NCBI GenBank assembly: GCA_900543585.1
Contig: UQRP01000009.1
Coordinates: forward strand, 1-64,000
Origin: an uncultured Prevotella sp.
Lineage (GTDB): Bacteria; Bacteroidota; Bacteroidia; Bacteroidales; Bacteroidaceae
DNA: 64,000 bases
Reading direction: 5' to 3'
Each line of letters begins with the position of its first letter. Positions within the stretch are counted from its first letter, which is position 1. The notes under the pieces are model-generated. The model was not told where the DNA came from. It searched no databases and saw only the letters and a list, made by a program, of their open reading frames with translations. The translations under genes were made by a program, and so were the position numbers. Positions 7,507 to 16,119 of this stretch are shown one piece after another.

Positions 7507-8846
7507 ACTTTCTCTATCGTTGCCCCGGGATAATAATGTTTTAATATTTCATCATAGCCATAGCCTTTATCGCCCATGACAGCAGCGCCTATCTGGCAGA
7601 GTCCTACGCCATGGCCCCAACCGGCGCCAAAGATGTGGAAGTGGAGACGACCATCTCCGTCAACAGATTTTCGCACGACAAAAGCAGAGCTATAGAGATG
7701 GCTCTCCGACAGCGCACGTCTGATTTCCAACTCCTTGCCGATAATCATCGTAAGTTTCGTCCCTACAATCTTCAACTCGCAGATGCGTCCGCTCTTGCCT
7801 CGCTTCATCGGGATAAGGTCGAGGATATCGCCGTAGTCGACACCCGTCTTGCGCTTGACGAGTTCAGAGACAGTCTGTTGAGAATATTCCACCTGCCAGC
7901 GGTAGAAATCCGTGGTCTCCTGGTCATAGTTGTTCAGCACTTGTCCGAGGATACGCTTGTCGGTGGTGTTGCAGAAGCTCTCCGGGGCCGAGAGAATCCA
8001 TTTCTCTGCTTCCTCTTCCTTGGTGAGGTCGGGGATAACCTCAGAAGCAGTGTCACCGATGCCTTTCAGATAGTCTTTGGGTGCATTCTCCCAACAATAT
8101 TGAAACTCCTCCATGGCTCCGCCACAGCATTTGGAGAAACGCGCGTCGCAGATTTCGCCTTTATAGGTCAGCACCTGCCCACGTGTGCAGGCGATGGCTT
8201 CTGCCACATTCCGGCTCGTCTCCTTGGTGATACCCTGGTAGCGCTGACAGTGGTCGTCGGCACAGACATCGAAGAGTGTGTGGTCACTATGGTCATACCA
8301 TTTGATATATCGTCTCACGCCCGTAACTTTGTCGTCAGTGATAATTTCCGTTGGTTGATGGGCGTCCGTCGAAGACTGCATCTGCCGAAGCAACCACGAC
8401 CGCGAGATGACGGCATGCGCCTTGAGCAGCGGGAGATTGGACGTAGCGCTCATCTCACTGAAGATAACGCTCTCTAAGTATTTCTCTACCGGCACCTCAT
8501 TGATGGCCCAGATTCTGCTGATACCGTCCGTCTGCAAGCCGTCAACGCCAGGCTTGAGATGAAGGGCACCGAGAAACGACTGCGTCTCTTTGCGCTCCCA
8601 ATGGAAGTTGACGCCGATGACAACATCCTTCAACGAGAAACTCGACGCTTCGTCTATCGGAATGAAGCGCAAATCGGTGTAAGCCTTGCCATTCCAATGC
8701 ATGATACCATGGTCAAGAAAAGCACACTGCACGCCCCTAACCTCCTCGCCATTAACGGCAAAAAGACCATTGAGCGAGAAGTTGATGCGCTCGCCGCTGA
8801 CAATGCCGACGCTGACAATTTGCTCCTCGTTGTATTCTGTTTTCAT
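7500..8846 (-). CDS. SpoIID/LytB-domain protein
   Basis: A 448-residue protein with the SpoIID/LytB domain recognisable from INEVPVEKYLESVIFSEM and LLKAHAVISRSWLL (about 125-180), CSKCCGGAMEEF, and the GWGHGVGLCQIGA segment near the C-terminus. SpoIID cleaves denuded glycan strands in sporulating Firmicutes, and LytB-type proteins enhance amidases; the activity in Bacteroidetes is inferred. No clear signal peptide is visible at the chosen start. It is cotranscribed with the AmpG-type gene. Confidence 0.85.
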   Translation of the reverse strand: MKTEYNEEQIVSVGIVSGERINFSLNGLFAVNGEEVRGVQCAFLDHGIMHWNGKAYTDLRFIPIDEASSFSLKDVVIGVNFHWERKETQSFLGALHLKPGVDGLQTDGISRIWAINEVPVEKYLESVIFSEMSATSNLPLLKAHAVISRSWLLRQMQSSTDAHQPTEIITDDKVTGVRRYIKWYDHSDHTLFDVCADDHCQRYQGITKETSRNVAEAIACTRGQVLTYKGEICDARFSKCCGGAMEEFQYCWENAPKDYLKGIGDTASEVIPDLTKEEEAEKWILSAPESFCNTTDKRILGQVLNNYDQETTDFYRWQVEYSQQTVSELVKRKTGVDYGDILDLIPMKRGKSGRICELKIVGTKLTMIIGKELEIRRALSESHLYSSAFVVRKSVDGDGRLHFHIFGAGWGHGVGLCQIGAAVMGDKGYGYDEILKHYYPGATIEKVW

Positions 8847-8881
8847 CGTAGTATTAATGGGTCGTTGACAATTTATCTGTG

Positions 8882-8940
8882 CAAAGTTAGCGATTTTAGG
8901 ACATTTACCACAATATTTATTGGAAAACTTTGTAACTTTG
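8882..8940. promoter_or_regulatory. Divergent promoter pair for the spoIID-like gene and rlmN
   Basis: CAAAGTTA at 8882-8889 reads TAACTTTG on the minus strand (spoIID-like gene). TAACTTTG at 8933-8940 is the plus-strand -7 box, 7 bases before the rlmN start codon, which implies a very short leader. Confidence 0.6.
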
Positions 8941-8947
8941 CATCAAT

Positions 8948-10027
8948 ATGGACAAGAAAATATTATTGGGTCTCACCCTCGATGAACTGAAAGATGTCGC
9001 CACCAGCTTGGGCATGCCAGCCTTTACCGGCTCTCAGATTGCCAAGTGGATGTATGAGCGGCATGTCAAGTCCATTGATGAGATGACTAACCTTTCCAAG
9101 GCCAATCGTCAGAAGTTAGCCGCGGAATATGAGATAGGCTGCCTGCCGCCCATTGACGAGCAGCGGTCGAAGGATGGAACTGTGAAATACCTCTTCCCCG
9201 TACGCACCACAAAGCCTATGGCTGGTGCGGCTGATAGCAGTGCACCGGCGCGCGCCAAGTTTGTCGAGACGGTCTACATTCCCGAGCAGGGTGGCCATGC
9301 CACACTCTGCGTCTCCTGCGAGGTGGGGTGCAAGATGAATTGCTTGTTCTGCCAAACGGGTAAGCAAGGCTTCGAGGGCTATCTCACTACGGCCGACATC
9401 CTCAATCAGATCTACAGTCTTCCAGAGGTTGACAGTCTGACGAATATCGTCTATATGGGACAAGGCGAGCCCATGGACAACCTCGACAACGTGCTGAAGT
9501 CGACACAGATTCTTACGGCACCCTACGGCTGGGCCTGGAGTCCGAAGCGCATCACCGTGAGCTCGGTCGGTATCAAGGACAAGCTGAAGCGGTTCCTTGA
9601 AGAGAGCGACTGCCAGGTGGCCATCAGCCTCCACTCCCCTATCCACGAACAGCGTGAGGAGCTCATGCCCGCGGAGAAAGGTATGGCTATCAAGGATGTC
9701 GTGGAGCTGCTGCGCAACTATGACTTTGCCCACCAGCGCCGTCTGACGTTCGAATACATCGTCTTTGGCGGTGTCAACGACGACATGCGCCACGCCCAGG
9801 CCATCTGCCATCTCCTCAAAGGTCTCGACTGCCATGTCAACCTCATCCGCTTCCACCAGATACCGAATGTGCCGCTCCATGGCGCCAGCCAGGAGACGAT
9901 GGAGACGTTCCGCGACTATCTCACCGCTCACGGATTCTACTGCACGATACGGGCAAGCCGTGGCGAGGACATCTTCGCGGCTTGTGGACTGCTGAGCACG
10001 GCAAAGAAAAACAAAACCGAGAAATAA
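8948..10027 (+). CDS. rlmN: 23S rRNA (adenine(2503)-C(2))-methyltransferase RlmN
   Basis: A 359-residue radical-SAM methyltransferase that modifies A2503 of 23S rRNA and, in some species, A37 of tRNA. The iron-sulfur motif CxxxCxxC is at C128, C132 and C135 (CKMNCLFC). The second catalytic cysteine is C346 (AACGLL). YMGQGEPMDN and the SVGI and HSP segments are family signatures. Length is normal. It begins a plus-strand series with the DUF4837 lipoprotein (16-base gap) and the pdxA-like gene. Confidence 0.97.
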   Translation: MDKKILLGLTLDELKDVATSLGMPAFTGSQIAKWMYERHVKSIDEMTNLSKANRQKLAAEYEIGCLPPIDEQRSKDGTVKYLFPVRTTKPMAGAADSSAPARAKFVETVYIPEQGGHATLCVSCEVGCKMNCLFCQTGKQGFEGYLTTADILNQIYSLPEVDSLTNIVYMGQGEPMDNLDNVLKSTQILTAPYGWAWSPKRITVSSVGIKDKLKRFLEESDCQVAISLHSPIHEQREELMPAEKGMAIKDVVELLRNYDFAHQRRLTFEYIVFGGVNDDMRHAQAICHLLKGLDCHVNLIRFHQIPNVPLHGASQETMETFRDYLTAHGFYCTIRASRGEDIFAACGLLSTAKKNKTEK

Positions 10028-10043
10028 ACATAGGCCAAACAAT

Positions 10044-11159
10044 ATGAGCCGACTGTTCTATAACCATCACCGATGCCAAGTACTGACAGTGCTTCACTGT
10101 CTCTTCTTGATAGCCATCTGTGGCACGCTGCTATCTGCTTGCGACGACCGCCACAGTCTGCTGCCGCCCTCCGGCGGCAAGCTCTACGAGGTTCTCGTCG
10201 TCGGTGACAGTGATGGCATCGTGCAGGGCGTGTTGTGTCAGGATGCTCCGGGGCTGCCACAGAGCGAGCCGATGTTTGATGTGTCGACCATAGACCGCGA
10301 CCACTTCGGCGCTGGCGTAAGCGCGACACGCAACATCATCATGGTGGATGTCAACCCCGGCATCTATTCCTCGCCGAAGATAAAATACGAGAAGAATGTA
10401 TGGGCAGAGCCTCAGACGGTGGTCCACATCCATACGCCATCCATGAAGATGCTCCGCGACAGCATCAGCCGCCTCTCTCCCACCCTGCTGCGCCTCCTCT
10501 CACGTGCAGAGCTGAAAAAGAATATCTCTCTGCTCCGCAATAAGCGGAATATCAAGATGGAACGCCTCGTGAAGAAGATGTTCGGCTTCGACCTCTGGAT
10601 TCCGATGGAGATGACGTCGTATAAGAAAGGCAAGAACTTTCTCTGGATGAGCAACAACTCACCGACGACAATGAAGAATATCGTCATCTATAAAGCCAGC
10701 GGGAAAGGGCCTTCATCCGGCAGAATAGCCGCCGACATCTCCCAAGAGACGCAGCGGTTCATAGCAACACGCGACAGCATGCTCGGAGAGAATATCAAAG
10801 GGGAGACCAATGCCATGTTCATGCGGACAGTGGCTAACACCGTCTCGTATGACATAGACTTCAGAAACAGCAACGACCGCAGACGATGGCTGAAAGACAA
10901 GCGCAACAAAACCCTTCCCATCATGCTCTACCGGGGGCTGTGGGAGATTGAGGGCGATGACATGGGCGGTCCCTTTGTCAGTCGCACGTTGGCTTTCGAC
11001 GCCAACAACTCACCTCACTTCCACCATTCGGAGAGCATTGTCATCGAAGGTTTTGTCTTTGCTCCAGGGAAAAAAAAGCGCAATGCCGTAAAAGAGCTTG
11101 AGGCAGTCTTGTACACGGCTAAAAAGAATAGTAAACTAAATAAAAATACAACGAAATAA
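10044..11159 (+). CDS. DUF4837 family lipoprotein
   Basis: A 371-residue protein. A hydrophobic signal ends in a lipobox (GTLLSAC at about residue 33), so it is a predicted lipoprotein. The body (GGKLYEVLVVGD ... FVSRTLAFDANN ... VIEGFVFAPGKKKRN) matches DUF4837, a Bacteroidetes family of unknown function. Family members are commonly linked to rlmN and pdxA, as here. It lies 16 bases after rlmN and 1 base before the pdxA-like gene, consistent with one operon. Confidence 0.85.
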   Translation: MSRLFYNHHRCQVLTVLHCLFLIAICGTLLSACDDRHSLLPPSGGKLYEVLVVGDSDGIVQGVLCQDAPGLPQSEPMFDVSTIDRDHFGAGVSATRNIIMVDVNPGIYSSPKIKYEKNVWAEPQTVVHIHTPSMKMLRDSISRLSPTLLRLLSRAELKKNISLLRNKRNIKMERLVKKMFGFDLWIPMEMTSYKKGKNFLWMSNNSPTTMKNIVIYKASGKGPSSGRIAADISQETQRFIATRDSMLGENIKGETNAMFMRTVANTVSYDIDFRNSNDRRRWLKDKRNKTLPIMLYRGLWEIEGDDMGGPFVSRTLAFDANNSPHFHHSESIVIEGFVFAPGKKKRNAVKELEAVLYTAKKNSKLNKNTTK

Positions 11160-11160
11160 T

Positions 11161-12396
11161 ATGGACAGTAGAAAAATACGCGTGGCTATCACCCACGGCG
11201 ACACCAATGGCATAGGATACGAACTCATCTTCAAGGCTTTTGAGGATCCGATGATGCTCGACCTGTGTACACCTATTATATATGGCTCCCCCAAGGTTGC
11301 CGCCTACCACTGCGACGCCTTAGGTATTGACGGCAACGCTTTCAGCATCATCAACTCAGCCGCCGAAGCTCAGGACGGACGCATCAACCTGCTGCCGGTC
11401 TTCGACGAGGAGATAAAGATTGACCTCGGCATGCCTTCACAGGAAGCGAGCAGAGCAGCCATCAAAAGCATCGACAGAGCTATCACCGACTATAAGGACG
11501 GACTCTTCGATGTCCTCATCACCGGCCCTGTGGACAAGAACAATATGCATGTCGACGGCTTCGACTTCCCTTGTAATGAGAAGTTCATCGAGAGCTGCCT
11601 CGGCGACGGAAAGAAAGGTATCGACCTGCTTATCAACGGCATGCTGCGGCTGGCCTTCGTGACCGATGACATTGCCCTGAAAGATGTCCCCGCCGCTATC
11701 ACCAAGGAGAATATCATCAGCAAGGTCGCCACTTTCTATACCACCCTGCGCCGCGACTTCAGCATCGAGAGCCCGCGCATCGCTGTCCTCGCCCTCAACC
11801 CCAACGATACCGACGCTCATCCCGGCAAGGAGGAGCAAGAAGCTATCGACCCCGCCATTCAGCAACTCTCCGAGGCTGGCGTCTGCGTCTTCGGACCCTA
11901 TCAGGCGGAGACTTTCTTCGGCAACGGCTATTTCACCGACTTCGACGGCGTTTTAGCCATGTATCACGACCAGGGTGTCGCACCCTTCAAAGCCCTCGAT
12001 CCCGACTGCAACATCCACTACCTCGGTGGGCTGCCGCTGATAAGCACCTCCACGGACATGGGGCCACGCTATGATATCGCTGGACAGAACAAAGCCGACG
12101 CACAAGCCTTCAGATATGCTATCTATCAGGCTATTGACAGTTTCCGCACACGCAACAACTTCGACGAGCCCTACGCCAATCCTCTGCCCAAACTCTACCA
12201 CGAGCGCAAGGATGAGAGCGAGAAGGTGAGATTCTCTATCCCGAAGAAGCATGAGAATGCTATCAAAGAGCACCGTAAGCCAGCTGCTGAGAAGAATAAC
12301 AAGGCTGAGAAGAATGCGCAGGAGAACAAGCCTGCTCAGAATACGACGCCTGTGGAGGCTGATCCTACCGACAACAACCCTAACGCAGAACAGTAA
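11161..12396 (+). CDS. PdxA-like protein with altered active site and long C-terminal tail
   Basis: A 411-residue homologue of 4-hydroxythreonine-4-phosphate dehydrogenase (pyridoxine synthesis). The fold-level match is clear: GDTNGIGYE, ITGPVDKNN, YHDQGVAPFKAL, YDIAGQNKAD. Key residues differ from the enzyme. The substrate pair HT of FPGHTE is N139-E140 (FPCNEK). The metal histidine of TTHLP is D170 (TDDIA). The metal histidine of LNPHAG is N215 (LNPND). Only H269 of YHDQG remains. Residues after about 365 form a Lys/Asn/Glu/Pro-rich tail absent from usual family members. A changed or lost activity is inferred. It overlaps the next gene by 1 base. Confidence 0.85.
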   Translation: MDSRKIRVAITHGDTNGIGYELIFKAFEDPMMLDLCTPIIYGSPKVAAYHCDALGIDGNAFSIINSAAEAQDGRINLLPVFDEEIKIDLGMPSQEASRAAIKSIDRAITDYKDGLFDVLITGPVDKNNMHVDGFDFPCNEKFIESCLGDGKKGIDLLINGMLRLAFVTDDIALKDVPAAITKENIISKVATFYTTLRRDFSIESPRIAVLALNPNDTDAHPGKEEQEAIDPAIQQLSEAGVCVFGPYQAETFFGNGYFTDFDGVLAMYHDQGVAPFKALDPDCNIHYLGGLPLISTSTDMGPRYDIAGQNKADAQAFRYAIYQAIDSFRTRNNFDEPYANPLPKLYHERKDESEKVRFSIPKKHENAIKEHRKPAAEKNNKAEKNAQENKPAQNTTPVEADPTDNNPNAEQ

Positions 12397-13427
12397 TGAG
12401 TAAGAAATACCAAAATGCCTTCTTCATCTTCGGTCTTGTAGTGCTCGGCATCATGCTGACGCAACTCAACTTCACCGAAGTATGGCAGGGGCTCAAGCAT
12501 GCAGGATACTGGTTCTTTGCCGTAGTCATCCTGTGGGCCTTCCTATACATCTTCAACACCACCTCGTGGTACCTTATTATAAAAGGTGTATGCTCACAGT
12601 CTGCTGACGACGAGAACCAGCTCAAGGTGAATGCCAAACACCCCGTCTCCCTGCTATGGCTTTATAAGGTCACCGTCTCCGGCTTCGCCCTCAACTACGC
12701 CACCCCTGGCGGTCTGATGGGTGGCGAGCCCTACCGCATCATGGAGCTGGCACCGAAGATAGGCACCGAGCGGGCCTCGTCATCGGTCATTCTCTATGCC
12801 ATGACCCATATTTTCAGCCACTTCTGGTTCTGGCTGCTGAGCGCCATCATCTTTGTTCTCACACAGCATGTCACCTTCGCGCTCGGCATCATGCTCGTAG
12901 CCATCGGCATCTTCTGCTCCTTAGGCATCTGGTTCTTCATGTCCGGATACCGGAAAGGACTCGCCAACCGCATCATGAACCTCTTCCGACACACCCCCCT
13001 CGTGAAGAAATGGGCGCAGCCTTTCGTGGAGAGACATCGTGAACAGCTCGATACCATCGACAAGCAGATAGCCGCTTTGCATAAGCAGAATCCGCACAAC
13101 TTCATCGGGGCAGTGCTCTGCGAACTGGCTTGCCGCTTCGCTTCTGCCACGGAGATACTCTTCATTCTCCTCGTGCTCATGCCGCATGTCAACTACATCA
13201 ACTGCATCCTCATCTTAGCTTTCACGAGTCTCTTCGCCAATCTACTCTTTTTCATCCCCTTGCAGCTTGGTGGCCGTGAGGGCGGCTTCCTAATGTCGAC
13301 GACAGCATTAGGTATCAGCGCCTCAGCAGGTATCTTTGTAGCCCTCATCGTACGACTCCGAGAGTTGCTGTGGACGGGAATAGGCCTCCTGCTCATAAAA
13401 ATAGAGCGGAAGAAGGGACAAAAGTAA
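12396..13427 (+). CDS. YbhN/UPF0104-type integral membrane protein (flippase-like)
   Basis: A 343-residue protein with about eight hydrophobic segments. The conserved core of the lysylphosphatidylglycerol synthase TM / UPF0104 family is visible: NYATPGGLMGGEPYRI (about 100-115) and the C-terminal FIPLQLGGREGGFLMS. Members are thought to move or modify lipids; the substrate is unknown. The ATG overlaps the terminal codon of the pdxA-like gene, so translation is probably coupled. Confidence 0.85.
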   Translation: MSKKYQNAFFIFGLVVLGIMLTQLNFTEVWQGLKHAGYWFFAVVILWAFLYIFNTTSWYLIIKGVCSQSADDENQLKVNAKHPVSLLWLYKVTVSGFALNYATPGGLMGGEPYRIMELAPKIGTERASSSVILYAMTHIFSHFWFWLLSAIIFVLTQHVTFALGIMLVAIGIFCSLGIWFFMSGYRKGLANRIMNLFRHTPLVKKWAQPFVERHREQLDTIDKQIAALHKQNPHNFIGAVLCELACRFASATEILFILLVLMPHVNYINCILILAFTSLFANLLFFIPLQLGGREGGFLMSTTALGISASAGIFVALIVRLRELLWTGIGLLLIKIERKKGQK

Positions 13428-13443
13428 AAATATTCTGCCAAAA

Positions 13444-13476
13444 TTGCAGCTATAGCGAAAATAATATGTAATTTTG
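13444..13476 (+). promoter_or_regulatory. Promoter of the sigma-54 activator gene
   Basis: TAATTTTG (13469-13476) is 7 bases before the ATG at 13484. TTG at 13444-13446 lies 22 bases upstream of it. This implies a separate transcript for the activator-lptE-secG block, with a very short leader. Confidence 0.55.
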
Positions 13477-13483
13477 TCAGCCC

Positions 13484-14737
13484 ATGAATACTACAGAACT
13501 GCAAAAGATAAAGCAACGCTATAATATAGTAGGCAATAGCGAAGGATTAAACCATGCCCTCGACATTGCCCTACAGGTGGCTTCCACCGACCTGAGTGTC
13601 CTCATCGTCGGTGAGAGCGGTGTGGGTAAGGAGATCATCCCACGCGTCATCCACGACAACTCCCCGCGCCGACGCGAGCGATATTTCGCCATCAACTGCG
13701 GCTCCATCCCTGAGGGTACCATCGACAGCGAGCTCTTCGGCCATGAGAAAGGTGCCTACACCGGTGCCGTGGGCGAAGCTGACGGATATTTCGGCGTGGC
13801 CAACAAAGGTACCATCTTCTTAGATGAGGTTGGCGAGCTGCCTATGGCAACACAGGCAAGGCTGCTGCGCGTCTTAGAGACAGGAGAATATATCCGTGTG
13901 GGTGGACAGGAAATTAGAAAGACGGACGTGCGTATCGTTGCCGCCACCAATGTCAACATGCGGAAGGCTATCTCGGAAGGACGCTTCCGTGAGGATCTCT
14001 ACTACAGACTCAACACCATCCCTATTCAGATGCCGCCATTGTGTGACAGAGGCGAGGACATCATTCTGCTGTTCAGACTCTTCGCCATGCAGATGGCAGA
14101 GAAATACCGGCTGCCGAAGATTACCCTCACCGACGATGCCAAACAGCTTATGCTGCACTATAAATGGCCGGGAAACGTCAGACAGCTGAAGAATATCACC
14201 GAGCAGATGTCTGTGCTCTCAGAGAAGCGGGAGATAGATGCCGAGACCTTGAAGAAGTTCATCCCCGACGACCCTGACTCCATGCAGCTCGCTACCATCA
14301 ACAACGGCAGCGGCAAGCACTCTTATGAGAGTGAGCGAGACATCCTCTATAAGATTCTCTATGAGCTGCGCGGGAATATCGCCGATTTACGCAGAGATAT
14401 GGTCAACTTGCGCAAGCAGATGGACGAAGACCGGGAGATACGGCAAGCCACATCTTTTAATAAGGGATTCATAGAGAGCAATACGCCACAGATGCCGACC
14501 GTGATAGGTCGTGAGGGCACCCAGCCCTTCGAGCAGACAGCGCAGGATGCCGATGCCGAGGAGATCAAGGCCGATGAAGAGCCCGAGAGCCTCAACCTCA
14601 ACGACTTAGGCAGACAGATGGTGGAGAAAGCGCTGGAGAAGAACGACGGCAACAGAAAGAAAGCCGCACAAGAGTTAGGCATCTCCGACAGAACCCTTTA
14701 CAGAAGAATCAAACAATATGGTCTCGATAAAAAATAA
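13484..14737 (+). CDS. Sigma-54-interacting AAA+ transcriptional activator
   Basis: A 417-residue enhancer-binding-type regulator. Walker A GESGVGKE is at 43-50, the sigma-54 contact loop GAYTGA at 90-95 (usual form GAFTGA), Walker B FLDEVGELP follows, and a Fis-type helix-turn-helix ends the protein (NRKKAAQELGISDRTLYRRI). There is no N-terminal receiver, GAF or PAS domain; the ATPase begins almost at once. An acidic, low-complexity linker (about 330-370) separates ATPase and DNA-binding parts. It overlaps lptE by 20 bases, so it may control or be coupled to envelope-biogenesis genes. Confidence 0.95.
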   Translation: MNTTELQKIKQRYNIVGNSEGLNHALDIALQVASTDLSVLIVGESGVGKEIIPRVIHDNSPRRRERYFAINCGSIPEGTIDSELFGHEKGAYTGAVGEADGYFGVANKGTIFLDEVGELPMATQARLLRVLETGEYIRVGGQEIRKTDVRIVAATNVNMRKAISEGRFREDLYYRLNTIPIQMPPLCDRGEDIILLFRLFAMQMAEKYRLPKITLTDDAKQLMLHYKWPGNVRQLKNITEQMSVLSEKREIDAETLKKFIPDDPDSMQLATINNGSGKHSYESERDILYKILYELRGNIADLRRDMVNLRKQMDEDREIRQATSFNKGFIESNTPQMPTVIGREGTQPFEQTAQDADAEEIKADEEPESLNLNDLGRQMVEKALEKNDGNRKKAAQELGISDRTLYRRIKQYGLDKK

Positions 14738-15257
14738 ATTATCATTGACACACAGACTCGCCATTTTCATCGCTACCCTTGTGGTGGCGATGATGACGTC
14801 GTGTGCAGTCAAATATGGCTTCAATGGAGCCAGCATCGACTATACGAAGACGAAGACCATACAGATAACTGACTTCCCTATCCGCTCCAGCTATGTCTGG
14901 GGACCGATGGGGCCAATGTTCAACAATGAGCTGAAGGATGTCTTTGCCAACCATACGCACCTGCAACAGGTCAAGAGGAATGGCGACCTCGTGATTCAAG
15001 GAGAGATAACGCAATACAACCAGCGCAACAAGTCGGTATCAAGCAATGGTACGTCCACACAGACAGAGCTCTCGATGACGGTCAACGTGAGATTTACGAA
15101 CACCAAGAATCATAAGGAAGATTTCGAGAAGCAGTTTACGGCCACGCAAACCTACGAGACAACACAGAATCTGTCGTCCGTTCAGGAAGAACTCGTACAG
15201 CTGATGTGCAAGGATCTCACAGACCAGATCTTTAACGCTACAGTGGCTAACTGGTAG
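14718..15257 (+). CDS. lptE: LptE family LPS-assembly lipoprotein
   Basis: A 179-residue protein. The lipobox MMTSC has its cysteine at residue 29. After it comes the Bacteroidetes LptE pattern (VKYGFNGASIDY, TIQITDFP, GPMFNNELKDVF, GDLVIQGEI). LptE plugs the LptD barrel and helps place lipopolysaccharide in the outer leaflet. The start overlaps the end of the sigma-54 activator gene by 20 bases; it is kept because a proper charged n-region precedes the hydrophobic segment. Confidence 0.88.
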   Translation: MVSIKNKLSLTHRLAIFIATLVVAMMTSCAVKYGFNGASIDYTKTKTIQITDFPIRSSYVWGPMGPMFNNELKDVFANHTHLQQVKRNGDLVIQGEITQYNQRNKSVSSNGTSTQTELSMTVNVRFTNTKNHKEDFEKQFTATQTYETTQNLSSVQEELVQLMCKDLTDQIFNATVANW

Positions 15258-15261
15258 GTGT

Positions 15262-15303
15262 TTAGGTGATAGGTGTTAGGTGATAGATATTAGTTGATAA
15301 AAA
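15262..15303 (+). repeat. 14-base tandem repeat, three units
   Basis: Three decaying units beginning TTAGGTGATA, TTAGGTGATA and TTAGTTGATA at 15262, 15276 and 15290 occupy the gap between lptE and the next gene. Confidence 0.7.
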
Positions 15304-15311
15304 AGAGAAAT

Positions 15312-16103
15312 ATGGATTTGGCAAATTTAATCAGACACCCTGAAAGACTTGACCACGAAACGCTCTACGAGCTTCGCGGTCTGGTGGCTTTGTATCCGTA
15401 TTTCCAGACGGCGAGGTTATTGCTCCTCCAAAATCTCTATCTTCTCCACGACCCTTCCTTCAACGACGAGCTGCGCAATGCAGCGCTATACATCACAGAC
15501 CGGCGCGTCATCTTCAACCTCGTCGAGGCCGGACACTATAAGCTCAAAGAGGAGAGACGCAACAGAGAGACATTCACCGACACCAAACCGAAGGCATCAG
15601 CCAACAAGCCGCAAGGTGAAGACCGCACCCTCTCGCTCATCGACAACTTTCTGGACTCGCTGCCGGAAGACGAGAAAGAGGAAACAGAGAAAAAGAAGAA
15701 GCGCAAGCCCACTGCGGCTGATGCGGCCGTCGACTACGTCTCCTATCTTCTCGCCACAGAGAGCGAGGAGGAGAAGGAGGAAGAAGAGAGGAATGCACCG
15801 CAGATGAAAGGACAGGAGTTGATAGATAATTTTATCAACAACGAGGGCGGTAAAATAAAACTCAAAGACGAACCGGAGTTCACACCCGATATCGAGGAAG
15901 AGTCTAATGGCGAGGATAAAGCGGACAAAGATGGGTATTTCACCCAGACTTTAGCCAAAATATACATCCGACAAGGCCGTTATGATAAGGCTTTGGAAAT
16001 TATTAGGCGATTAAATTTGAATTATCCGAAAAAAAATAGTTACTTTGCAGACCAAATCCGTTTCTTAGAGAAACTGATACTGAACAGTAAAAATAACAAA
16101 TAA
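15312..16103 (+). CDS. TPR-like protein of unknown function in the lptE-secG block
   Basis: A 263-residue soluble protein. The N-terminus (DLANLIRHPERLDHETLYELRGLVALYPYF, read in two halves) is typical of a conserved Bacteroidales protein between lptE and secG. The middle is highly charged with Glu/Lys runs (about 100-200). A TPR-like helical pair ends the protein (LAKIYIRQGRYDKALEIIRRL). The ATG at 15312 is preferred to an upstream TTG at 15294 because the conserved sequence begins there. The function is not known; synteny suggests a link to secretion or envelope assembly. Confidence 0.8.
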   Translation: MDLANLIRHPERLDHETLYELRGLVALYPYFQTARLLLLQNLYLLHDPSFNDELRNAALYITDRRVIFNLVEAGHYKLKEERRNRETFTDTKPKASANKPQGEDRTLSLIDNFLDSLPEDEKEETEKKKKRKPTAADAAVDYVSYLLATESEEEKEEEERNAPQMKGQELIDNFINNEGGKIKLKDEPEFTPDIEEESNGEDKADKDGYFTQTLAKIYIRQGRYDKALEIIRRLNLNYPKKNSYFADQIRFLEKLILNSKNNK

Positions 16104-16119
16104 AAAATAGTAAAGAAAA

